Shown here: piece after piece, positions 1-8,519 of the stretch
How positions within the stretch are numbered: the stretch's first letter is position 1
How the letters are laid out: every line of letters begins with the position of its first letter
Assembly: GCF_017873415.1 (NCBI RefSeq)
Contig: NZ_JAGGKD010000004.1
Location: 248,001 to 312,000 of the forward strand
From: Methanolobus bombayensis
GTDB lineage: Archaea > Halobacteriota > Methanosarcinia > Methanosarcinales > Methanosarcinaceae
DNA: 64,000 nucleotides
Reading direction: 5' to 3'
The notes under the pieces: model-generated
Seen by the model: the letters and a program-made list of their open reading frames with translations, nothing else
Databases searched by the model: none
What the model was told of the DNA's origin: nothing
Program-made: the position numbers and the translations under genes

Positions 1-1710
1 AATCTTACTGGTGCATTACTTATAATCCCCGAGTTCAGTGGTAAAAATGCTGATTATATTGATGCAGCAAAAATAACTATAGATAAAAACTACCTAATGA
101 AGGTAGAACTCGTGCGCCATAGAAAGTTAATTTCTGTTCTTGCTGACATTAATAACAAAAAGATCAAGGCTGAAGCTATAAAAAATAAACCGCGATATGT
201 TATTAATGATGGAACTAAAACCTTACGTAGATGGTTAGATGACAGTGATCCCGATGTTAAAAAGACATATGTTCCTTTAAGTATAGATGGAAAAAGAGCC
301 AACACTGAATTTTTACATTTTGGTTCAACTGCAGATTACAATAAAAGCAGAGCAGGTATCTTTCATAATGTGCTTGAGAGTATCAATGAGAATCTTTCAA
401 GTTATATGCACGTTGAATTATCACAGTTGGAAACACCACATACAATTGAACTGAAAGAAACCATTCTTAAGGCTCCAAAACAACTTCATTCGAAATTAGA
501 AGGAAAGTCTATCCGAATTGTGGATAGAGTAGATTCAGATGAATCCCGTGAGCTAGCTCAATCGCTCAAAGATGCACTTTTAAACTATGTTACAGATGAA
601 AAGCAATTGTCATTTGGCAAGAAAGATAAAAAAGATGCACTCAACATCAGAATAATTCACGATAAAAACTATTATGATAAAAGCGGGGAAGATGATGAAC
701 ATCTACCTTCAACCAGTGAATATCAAAGACAACATATAACTGTTGAAGGTGTAAAAGAAATATCAGATGCAATTGTTAAGACAACTATTAAGGAAATACT
801 TATTAAAAATGATATTAATGAAAGAATAATTTCTCTTTTTGAGTGGAGTAAGTTAAATGCTAAACACAGCTGGACATTTGCGATGTATGATGATAATACT
901 AAAAATGTCTTCTTCATGATTATTTCTCCCGATGGTACTTTTGAATTCAAAAAATTAGATGGGAATAATATTTTGGAATTTACAGAATATCAGGAGTATA
1001 TAGAGTTAATAGACCAGCACAAAAGAGATGAATGGAGAAAAGACAAGGTGCTGGAAGGTCTTGTGATTTCAGAAAATGGTGATAAGAATCTTATTTTTAG
1101 GACCGATGAAATTACAATCCCTGATTTGGATAGTATACAACAAATTATTGAAGATGTAGATACACAACTTCCAAATGGGATGCGAACAGGAAAAGAGCTG
1201 GCACAAATTGTAGAACAATGCTTTTCAGAAACGAATGAATCTGAAAAAGACAATGTCAATGCATTAGTAAATGAGCTCGAAAAAATAAATAATCAAGAGA
1301 TATCAAAAACAGATTTCAGAAAGCTTTCCAATGAATCTCTTTCTCCTACATCAAAATTGGGACGTAATCTCAGAGATTATTTACTTAGTGAACATGGAGT
1401 AAGGTTGCATTTTTCAAAATCAAAAGAGGTTATAGATAATTTATTTGCTGCTTCCATTAATATCAATTACTTTATGGATAATGATTCTGAAGCTCAGTAC
1501 TTTGTGGGACAACGCCGTGAAAGCATCCAATCTTCACTGAAGGATTCATCTCATCTCAGAAAAATAATTGCTGAAAAAGGATCTAACCTCGTATTTAAAG
1601 ATATTTTGAAGACCATGGATGTAGATTTTGTAAGAACGGGGCAAAGTACTGTTTTGCCATTCCCGTTCAAATACATACGTGAATACATGGAAATGGGGAA
1701 AGCTCAGTGA
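1..1710 (+). CDS. Unrecognised protein, 5'-truncated by the window edge; first visible gene of the defence cassette
   Basis: The frame is open from base 1 through the ATG at 97, so the true start lies left of the window and at least 569 codons are present. I do not recognise the family. The visible part is a soluble mixed alpha/beta protein. Around codons 230-280 there is a stretch with HDKNYY followed by YQRQHITVE, which looks like a conserved core, and the C-terminal third is rich in charged helices. It has no membrane segment or Walker motif. It ends in a GTGA overlap with a tiny ORF and lies 143 bp upstream of the DUF499 ATPase on the same strand. I infer it belongs to the same antiviral operon. 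A nuclease role is possible but unproven. Confidence 0.75.
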   Translation, partial: NLTGALLIIPEFSGKNADYIDAAKITIDKNYLMKVELVRHRKLISVLADINNKKIKAEAIKNKPRYVINDGTKTLRRWLDDSDPDVKKTYVPLSIDGKRANTEFLHFGSTADYNKSRAGIFHNVLESINENLSSYMHVELSQLETPHTIELKETILKAPKQLHSKLEGKSIRIVDRVDSDESRELAQSLKDALLNYVTDEKQLSFGKKDKKDALNIRIIHDKNYYDKSGEDDEHLPSTSEYQRQHITVEGVKEISDAIVKTTIKEILIKNDINERIISLFEWSKLNAKHSWTFAMYDDNTKNVFFMIISPDGTFEFKKLDGNNILEFTEYQEYIELIDQHKRDEWRKDKVLEGLVISENGDKNLIFRTDEITIPDLDSIQQIIEDVDTQLPNGMRTGKELAQIVEQCFSETNESEKDNVNALVNELEKINNQEISKTDFRKLSNESLSPTSKLGRNLRDYLLSEHGVRLHFSKSKEVIDNLFAASININYFMDNDSEAQYFVGQRRESIQSSLKDSSHLRKIIAEKGSNLVFKDILKTMDVDFVRTGQSTVLPFPFKYIREYMEMGKAQ

Positions 1711-1808
1711 GCAAGAATACTATTCAATACTCAGTTACATGTTACAATTCATCAGAGATGAGAGAATATCGAAATCCTAATATAAATTCAACAACATTAA
1801 GTTTATAA
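1707..1808 (+). CDS. Tiny 33-codon ORF coupled to the preceding gene by a GTGA overlap; possibly the 5' stub of a lost gene
   Basis: A GTG start overlaps the TGA stop of the preceding gene, the same GTGA coupling used 3 kb downstream between the DUF499 and DUF3780 genes. The frame encodes a polar 33-residue peptide beginning MSKNTIQYSV and stops at TAA. I see no domain. It could be a real microprotein, or the start of a longer cassette gene whose remainder has been deleted. Chance occurrence is also possible. Confidence 0.25.
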   Translation: MSKNTIQYSVTCYNSSEMREYRNPNINSTTLSL

Positions 1809-1853
1809 AAATATTTTAAGATTTGATGATTTTAGCCATAATGGAGGGTATAA

Positions 1854-4800
1854 GTGCAATCTATTGAAAACTTATGTAAAGCGCGTGATTCGATTTTTGA
1901 CAGGAATCGCAGGGATATTGTCCTTGATATTTCAGATGTAGTTGAGGGTAAGATTGATCCTTATGAGTTCTTTGAAGAGAACTATCTCACAGAAGGAATG
2001 AAATCACTTTTTAAACAGGTTTTCAGAAGATTTGCAAACGAATCCGATTCTTCTGTTTTCAAATTGACTCAGGCAATGGGTGGAGGTAAGACACACTGTA
2101 TGATCGGTCTTGCTCTTCTTGCAAAGTATCCTGAGATCAGAAAACACGTTATGGGTGAAGAGTTTGGGAAGAATGTCCTTGGTGAGGTAAAAGTCGTTGT
2201 TTTCAATGGACGTGAAAGTGATGCACCATATGGTATATGGGGATCAATTGCCGAGCAAATAGGTAAGAGTGATTTTTTCAAAGACTATTATTCTCCATTG
2301 AAAGCACCTGGTAAAAGTGCATGGGTTAACCTACTGAAAGGGCAGAAACTATTGATTCTCTTTGATGAACTGCCTCCATACTTTGAAAATGCTAAATCCA
2401 TTACAGTGGGAAATGGTGACCTTTCTATAGTAACAAAAACCGCTCTTTCTAATTTGATGGTCGCAATTGGAACAGATGAATTGTCACAGGTTTCTGTTGT
2501 TCTTTCTGATCTGAAAGCTACCTATGAAGGTGGAAGTGAGCAAGTAAATCAGGCACTTCATGATTTTGAAAATGAGGTCGGAAGAAGTTCTGTGAATATT
2601 GAACCTGTAGGACTTAATACTGATGAAGTATACCAGATTCTTAAGAAGCGCATTTTTTCAGAGCTTCCTGATGATGAAACCATCCTTTCGATTGCACAGG
2701 CTTACGGAGAATCCATCAAAGAAGCTGGACAAATGGACTTAATCCATGTATCTCCAGAAAAGATGGTACAACAGGTGAGGGATTCATACCCATTCCATCC
2801 TGCTATCAAAGATCTGTATGCACGTTTCAGAGAGAACCCAGGATTCCAGCAGACACGTGGATTGATTCGATTCATGCGTGTTCTTGTATCTCATCTTTAT
2901 GAAACAGATGGTGCAAAGAATGCTATGTTAATTCATCCTCATATGATTGATTTAAACAATCCAGAGATGAGTGCTGAGATTAATCTTATCAATTCAACCC
3001 TTGGAAACGCTATAAGTCACGATATAGCATCAGATGGTGACTCAGTTGCAGAGATGGAGGATTCCAAACGTGGAGGTTCTGATGCCCAGGATGTTTGTAA
3101 ATTAATCCTTATGGCATCTCTTGCAAATGTTGAGAATTCAGTACTTGGACTTACAACAGCTGAGATTATAACAGATATTGCAGCACCTGGCAAGGATATT
3201 ACTATACTTCCAGACACAATAAATACTCTTGAAAGCCAACTTTGCTGGTATCTGCATCGGGCAAATAATGGTAAAGTGTATTTCAAGAACACAGAGAATC
3301 TTGTAGCTCGTCTAAGATCACTTGCAGATTCTTATGCAAAAGAAGCAGCTTTAAAGGATGTCAAAGAATTCCTTCAAACAATATTTGCTCCTGAAAGGAA
3401 GGATTGTTATCAGGAACTTCAGATCCTGCCTGCGGTGGATGATATTAGTGTAAGCCAGGATAAAGTAAAATTAATTCTATACGAACCACATGGTGGTTCA
3501 TTACATCCTGACCTTATAGGATTCTATGACTCACTTGATTATAAGAATAGAATATGTTTCCTTTCTGGTCAAAGGGATACAATGAATAATCTGATATCCA
3601 TTGGTAAGGAATTTAAGGCTATCAAATTCATTCTTGCAGAAATGGATAGCAATGGTGTAAGGTCTGATGATACACAAAGGATTGTTGCCCAGGACCTAAA
3701 AGACAACATTATTCATCGTCTATTAAGTTCTGCCAGGGAGACATTTACTCGTTTGCATTATCCACACAGCGATGACCTCCGTGTCACTGATCTCACCATG
3801 AACTTTGAAGGAAATAAATGTCGTGGTGAAGAACTTATACGAACTACACTGACCGACAAACAAAAATTTACACTGGAAGTGGACGGGGATACCTTCAGAA
3901 AGAAATGCGAGCAGCGTCTTTTTACCCAGCAGACCATGCAGTGGTCAGAGATAAAGAAACGTGCTGCTATACTTACTAAATGGCAATGGCATCATCCTAG
4001 TGCTCTTGACAACCTTAAAGAAGAGATGCTGAGAAAAGAACAGTGGAGAATGGATGGTGGATATGTCGATAAAGGTCCTTTCCCTGCACCTTCCACAACA
4101 GTTCAATTAATGGAATGGAACAGGGATGAAGATACAGGCGAAGCCACATTAAAGGTGGTACCTGTTAATGGAGATACTGTCTATTATGATGTTGGAGCAG
4201 AAGCAACTACAGCTTCAGCCAAGGTTGACGATTTCCAGAATTTTGTGACAAAAGATATGCAGGTCTCTTTCCTTTGTGTTGATTCGAAGGGTGTGCATGA
4301 ATCAGGGCCAACCATTAAATGGAGTAATTCAGTCACCATGAAGAAAAGAGTATTTGGTGATGGGGATAAAAAGACTGTTGAACTGAAAGCAGCTCCAGAT
4401 GGGGCTACTATTAAGTATACAACAGATGGTTCAAATCCTAAAAATGCTGGTGGATTATACTCGAGTCCTTTTGAGATAGACAGATCTGTAAGAGTTGTGC
4501 TTGCCATTGCAGAAAAAGAGGGTATAAACTCTGAACCACTCCAGATAGACATCGACTGGAAGGCGGAAAAACAGGGCCTGGATCTTAACAAGCCTACTAC
4601 ATGGAAACACGATCACAGTATAAAATCTACGAAGGATACCTTTGATTTCACCGATCGCCTGAAAAAATACAGGGGACTTGTTCCCGAAGCAAGGATATCT
4701 GTTGTAGGTAAGAGCTGGATAGAACTCAATGTGGATTCAGGAATTGAGCTTTCTGGTGAGCAAATTGAAAAGCTCATTGAATCTCTTAGAGAAGTGTATT

Positions 4801-4916
4801 CAGACGGCCAGGTTAGTGTCAATGCCCGAAGCATTAAATTTACAAAAGGTCAGGACATGAAGGACTTTGCAGATGCGGAGAAAGTTGATATCAATATGGA
4901 TGAGGTTAGTCAGTGA
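1854..4916 (+). CDS. DUF499 family ATPase of an antiphage-type methyltransferase/helicase cassette
   Basis: This is a 1020-residue AAA-like ATPase. The Walker A segment AMGGGKTH is at residues ~74-81 and the Walker B-like LLILFDEL at ~166-173, matching DUF499 proteins found beside DUF1156 methyltransferases in bacterial and archaeal defence loci. Near residues 841-880 a segment with YTTDGSNP resembles the small C-terminal CHB_HEX/chitobiase-type beta domain. The start is GTG, set by GGAGGG at 1843-1848; the protein then begins QSIENLCKA. The gene overlaps the DUF3780 gene by GTGA, implying coupled translation. I infer that it uses ATP to drive or gate the cassette's action on foreign DNA. The biochemical role is not known from sequence. 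Confidence 0.88.
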   Translation: MQSIENLCKARDSIFDRNRRDIVLDISDVVEGKIDPYEFFEENYLTEGMKSLFKQVFRRFANESDSSVFKLTQAMGGGKTHCMIGLALLAKYPEIRKHVMGEEFGKNVLGEVKVVVFNGRESDAPYGIWGSIAEQIGKSDFFKDYYSPLKAPGKSAWVNLLKGQKLLILFDELPPYFENAKSITVGNGDLSIVTKTALSNLMVAIGTDELSQVSVVLSDLKATYEGGSEQVNQALHDFENEVGRSSVNIEPVGLNTDEVYQILKKRIFSELPDDETILSIAQAYGESIKEAGQMDLIHVSPEKMVQQVRDSYPFHPAIKDLYARFRENPGFQQTRGLIRFMRVLVSHLYETDGAKNAMLIHPHMIDLNNPEMSAEINLINSTLGNAISHDIASDGDSVAEMEDSKRGGSDAQDVCKLILMASLANVENSVLGLTTAEIITDIAAPGKDITILPDTINTLESQLCWYLHRANNGKVYFKNTENLVARLRSLADSYAKEAALKDVKEFLQTIFAPERKDCYQELQILPAVDDISVSQDKVKLILYEPHGGSLHPDLIGFYDSLDYKNRICFLSGQRDTMNNLISIGKEFKAIKFILAEMDSNGVRSDDTQRIVAQDLKDNIIHRLLSSARETFTRLHYPHSDDLRVTDLTMNFEGNKCRGEELIRTTLTDKQKFTLEVDGDTFRKKCEQRLFTQQTMQWSEIKKRAAILTKWQWHHPSALDNLKEEMLRKEQWRMDGGYVDKGPFPAPSTTVQLMEWNRDEDTGEATLKVVPVNGDTVYYDVGAEATTASAKVDDFQNFVTKDMQVSFLCVDSKGVHESGPTIKWSNSVTMKKRVFGDGDKKTVELKAAPDGATIKYTTDGSNPKNAGGLYSSPFEIDRSVRVVLAIAEKEGINSEPLQIDIDWKAEKQGLDLNKPTTWKHDHSIKSTKDTFDFTDRLKKYRGLVPEARISVVGKSWIELNVDSGIELSGEQIEKLIESLREVYSDGQVSVNARSIKFTKGQDMKDFADAEKVDINMDEVSQ

Positions 4917-5548
4917 GTCGTGAAAGTTCTGTTGTAGAGGGTTTTGGATTCAAACCTGCAGAGTCAGAGCATTATTTCCTTGTGTCCATTTCCTCTCCCA
5001 CTGGAGATGTTCAAATATCTGAGCATATGTCCTGGGATAATGAGATGTGGAAGGGCAAGATACGTGCAGTAAAAGATGAAAGTGATGAACGCCTACGTGT
5101 TTTCCTCCCAAGGGTCAAATGGGATGGAATTGCAGATGCAGTATCCTCTGAGTTCAACAGCCGCCTGAAGGAAATGGGTTACAAGAAAGGAAGCTGGAAG
5201 AAAAGAGGATTAACACCCGTTTCTCGTCTGTTCGGAAAAGAGCTTGTTCTCCTTGGCTGGGCAATAGAAGATGCTGATCCTGGACGTATTCATGCAGCTG
5301 TTGCCAACTGGCTTGGTCTTTTACCAGAAGAACGCTGGTGGCTCTATACTATGACCAATGCAGCTACAGGCCAGGCACTGCGAGGAAGAAACACAGGCTG
5401 GAGGGCAGCTGTCAGGTTTGCATTGTGCGATAATCCCATCAATTCATCTAAAGCTGAACAGCGTGTTGGTCTTATTGCAAGTCTGGATGACGAAGGAAAA
5501 AACGCGGATCTGGAAAAGAAAAAACAGGGTAGTTTACTTGATTTTTAA
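4913..5548 (+). CDS. DUF3780 family protein of the defence cassette
   Basis: This 211-residue soluble protein starts at a GTG that overlaps the DUF499 stop codon. Its position between DUF499 and DUF1156, its length, and the motif FGKELVLLGWAIEDAD followed by a tryptophan-rich stretch (EERWWLYTMTNAATG) and GWRAAVRFAL agree with DUF3780. No catalytic motif is visible. Since it is translationally coupled to the ATPase, a stoichiometric adaptor or specificity subunit is a reasonable inference. It is followed after 27 bp by the methyltransferase gene. Confidence 0.8.
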   Translation: MSRESSVVEGFGFKPAESEHYFLVSISSPTGDVQISEHMSWDNEMWKGKIRAVKDESDERLRVFLPRVKWDGIADAVSSEFNSRLKEMGYKKGSWKKRGLTPVSRLFGKELVLLGWAIEDADPGRIHAAVANWLGLLPEERWWLYTMTNAATGQALRGRNTGWRAAVRFALCDNPINSSKAEQRVGLIASLDDEGKNADLEKKKQGSLLDF

Positions 5549-5575
5549 TCTAACATTTTAAGTTTTGGAGATAAC

Positions 5576-8488
5576 ATGTCATCTAACAATATTCCTTTTA
5601 ACAAGTCATTCATAGAATCGCAATTTCCTGTGTCAAAAGTTTCAAAGGAGAGTTATAAGGAGCGGAAAGCTAACTATAGTCAAACACTTACAGGACTTGG
5701 AAAGTGGTGGGGAAGAAAACCATTGATTCTTGTAAGGGCAGCGATTCTTGGTTTACTCCTCCCAGCAACTGATAATCCTACTAAAGACCGTGAAATATTC
5801 CTTAAAATCCTAACAATGGATGACGAAGGAATGTGGCAAAGGAAGAAAACAAATATTACAGGTAAGGTGTTGAAAGGCTACCTTAGTCCTAGAGAAAAAA
5901 ACACTTATTTTGATGGTGATCGACTTTGCCGTGGCCTTTCATCTGAAGAAAAGGAAGAGCTTCAAAAGATGGTTTTTTTGCGAATGGGTTATGATGAACG
6001 CCTCACGTATTCTTATCGGCCTGAGGAAATTGATGGTCCATCAATGGAAACATGGAATGAAATTAATGATTATCTTGGAACCAATGCATCATCAATTCCT
6101 GAACTTGTAGAAGAGCTTGGCAAACGACAATTTGGAAAAAGACCATCAGTGGGGGACTGCTTCTGTGGAGGAGGTAGTGTTCCTTTCGAAGCAGCTCGCA
6201 TTGGTTGTGATGTTTTTGGATCTGACTTAAACCCTGTTGCTGCACTTCTTACATGGGCTTCAATGAATATTGTTGGAGGGGAAGGCGAACTTATTGTAGA
6301 AGTCAACAATGTTCTGCAGGAAGTCTATGATGCTGTTGACAAACAAATCATTGAGTGGGGTATTGAACAAAATGAAAAAGGTTGGCGTGCAGATGCCTAT
6401 TTGTATTGTTCAGAAGTGATTTGTCCAGAGTGTGGATGGAAAATACCTCTTCTCACTAAGATGGTGATAGGTGAAGGATCAAAAACAATTGCAAAATTGG
6501 AGGCAAATGAAGCTAACAAATGTTACAATATTCTTATTCATCAGAATGTTTCCACAGGAGAATTAGAATCTGCAAAATCTGCAAAAACTATTGATGATAG
6601 CGGAGTTATCTGTCCTAATCTCAACTGTCCTGCCCATTTCTCACCTACGCCCATAGAAGTCATTAGACAAGAAAACACTGGTGGACTTAGATTATGGAAC
6701 AAAGAAGATGTTTTACCTGCTATTGAAGACGTTTTCCAAGAACGTTTGTATGCTATCAGATGGTTAGAAACTTTTACAGATGAAAATGGTCAGCTTCAAT
6801 CTAAGAAAACGTATCTTGGAGCGGATAATTACGATTTACAAATGGAACAAAAAGTGTTTGTTCTTCTTAACGACAGATTTTCCGAATGGCAAGAGAAAGG
6901 ATATCTTCCAAGTATGAAAATTGAAGCAGGGTACAATACCGATCAACCTAAGAGAGAAAGAGGATGGACACACTGGCATCATCTGTTTACTCCTAGACAA
7001 TTGTTAACTAATGCTTTGTTCCTTAAAGAAACTGAACATAAATGCAAATCAAAATCATCATTTGTTTCATGCTTATTGGGACTTGGAAGAGTATTGGATC
7101 GCAATAGTAAACTATGCGTCTGGGATTCAAGCAAAGCAAATGAAAAGGTGGCAAATACGTTTTTGAATCAGGCTCTAAATACCATTAACAATTTTGGTTG
7201 CAGACCACTTATCCCTCTACAATCATCTTGGTTTAGCAAGATTAAGAATGAAAAAATAATAAATCAATTAAATATTCAAATAAAGACGATTGATGCACGT
7301 TCAATTCTAAATGACAATAGTTTTTGGGTAACTGATCCTCCGTATGCAGATGCTATCAACTATCATGAATTAACCGAGTTTTTCCTTGCATGGTATCAAA
7401 AACCCTTAAACGAAATATTTCCTGAATGGTATACTGACTCTAAAAGAGCACTGGCTATAAAAGGATCTGATGAAGAATTCAGAAAGAGTATGGTTGAAGT
7501 TTACAAGAACCTCGCTGAGCACATGCCTAAAAACGGTGCACAGATAGTTATGTTTACCCATCAAGATGCTAAAGTCTGGGCAGACCTTGCGATGATTGTT
7601 TGGGCAGCTGGACTACAGGTGACAGCAGCTTGGTGCATAGCAACAGAAACCGAGTCAGGAGGGATTAAAAAAGGTAAAGGAAACTATGTACAAGGGACTG
7701 TTCTCCTCGTCCTCCGAAAACAAACTTCAGATGATATTGCATTCCTTGATGAGATATATCCTGAAGTGGAAGAAGAAGTCAAAAAACAGCTTTCTTCAAT
7801 GTTGGATATTGATGACAAGGAAGATCCAAACTTTGCAGATACAGACTACCAGCTTGCAGCCTACGCAGCAGCTTTACGTGTGCTTACACGTTATAAGCAG
7901 ATAGAAGATATTGACATTGAACGTGAACTTTGCCGTGTAAGAGGAAAGGGAGAGGGAAATCCTCTTGAAGGAGTCATTGAAAATGCGGTAAAGATAGCCT
8001 GCGATTATCTTGTACCTGCAGGTATTGATTCATGGGTATGGAAACAGCTCATGCCTGAGGAGAGGTTCTATCTTAAAGGACTTGAGCTGGAAAGCCATGG
8101 AGAATACAGAACTGGAGCTTATCAGGAACTTGCACGTGGTTTTGGTATAAGGGAATATAAGAATCTCCAACAAAGCAAAAAAGCTAACGATACAAGACTC
8201 AAGACAGCTTCTGAATTCAAAGACCGTGATGTTGGAGGGGAAGGTTTCTCGTCTTCACTTGTAAGGAACATACTGTTTGCTATTAGGCAGACAAGACAGG
8301 AAGATGATACGGCAGCAGGTAAAGTATGGTTGCGAGAATATCCAGGGTATTGGGAAAAGAGGAAAGAAATTATTGAACTTCTCAGGTATTTCGCCGCGCT
8401 TGGAATGAACGATTCCATGGAACAATGGGAGGAAGACTCTAAGGCTGCAAAGATGTTGTCGGTTGTTGTGGAGCAGGACCACATATGA
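5576..8488 (+). CDS. DUF1156 DNA methyltransferase (adenine-type, DPPY motif) of the defence cassette
   Basis: This 970-residue protein has the DUF1156 N-terminal signature GKWWGRKPLILVRAAILG (residues ~41-58). A SAM-binding motif I, DCFCGGGSVPFEAARIG, is at ~193-209 and a catalytic DPPYADAINYHELTEFF at ~586. DPPY is typical of amino-methyltransferases acting on DNA adenine. Cysteine pairs at ~281-284 (CPEC) and ~345-350 form a possible zinc-binding insert. The start ATG follows GGAG at 5567-5570. By analogy with related systems it should mark host DNA while the ATPase/helicase parts act on unmodified DNA. That division of labour is inferred, not seen. Confidence 0.88.
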   Translation: MSSNNIPFNKSFIESQFPVSKVSKESYKERKANYSQTLTGLGKWWGRKPLILVRAAILGLLLPATDNPTKDREIFLKILTMDDEGMWQRKKTNITGKVLKGYLSPREKNTYFDGDRLCRGLSSEEKEELQKMVFLRMGYDERLTYSYRPEEIDGPSMETWNEINDYLGTNASSIPELVEELGKRQFGKRPSVGDCFCGGGSVPFEAARIGCDVFGSDLNPVAALLTWASMNIVGGEGELIVEVNNVLQEVYDAVDKQIIEWGIEQNEKGWRADAYLYCSEVICPECGWKIPLLTKMVIGEGSKTIAKLEANEANKCYNILIHQNVSTGELESAKSAKTIDDSGVICPNLNCPAHFSPTPIEVIRQENTGGLRLWNKEDVLPAIEDVFQERLYAIRWLETFTDENGQLQSKKTYLGADNYDLQMEQKVFVLLNDRFSEWQEKGYLPSMKIEAGYNTDQPKRERGWTHWHHLFTPRQLLTNALFLKETEHKCKSKSSFVSCLLGLGRVLDRNSKLCVWDSSKANEKVANTFLNQALNTINNFGCRPLIPLQSSWFSKIKNEKIINQLNIQIKTIDARSILNDNSFWVTDPPYADAINYHELTEFFLAWYQKPLNEIFPEWYTDSKRALAIKGSDEEFRKSMVEVYKNLAEHMPKNGAQIVMFTHQDAKVWADLAMIVWAAGLQVTAAWCIATETESGGIKKGKGNYVQGTVLLVLRKQTSDDIAFLDEIYPEVEEEVKKQLSSMLDIDDKEDPNFADTDYQLAAYAAALRVLTRYKQIEDIDIERELCRVRGKGEGNPLEGVIENAVKIACDYLVPAGIDSWVWKQLMPEERFYLKGLELESHGEYRTGAYQELARGFGIREYKNLQQSKKANDTRLKTASEFKDRDVGGEGFSSSLVRNILFAIRQTRQEDDTAAGKVWLREYPGYWEKRKEIIELLRYFAALGMNDSMEQWEEDSKAAKMLSVVVEQDHI

Positions 8489-8519
8489 GTGAAACAAAAT
8501 AATTTCAAGGACTAATAAA

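Noticed and set aside
4184-4591. Long antisense open frame inside the DUF499 gene
   Set aside because: It lies wholly within a well-supported gene on the other strand, and has no ribosome site or recognisable domain.
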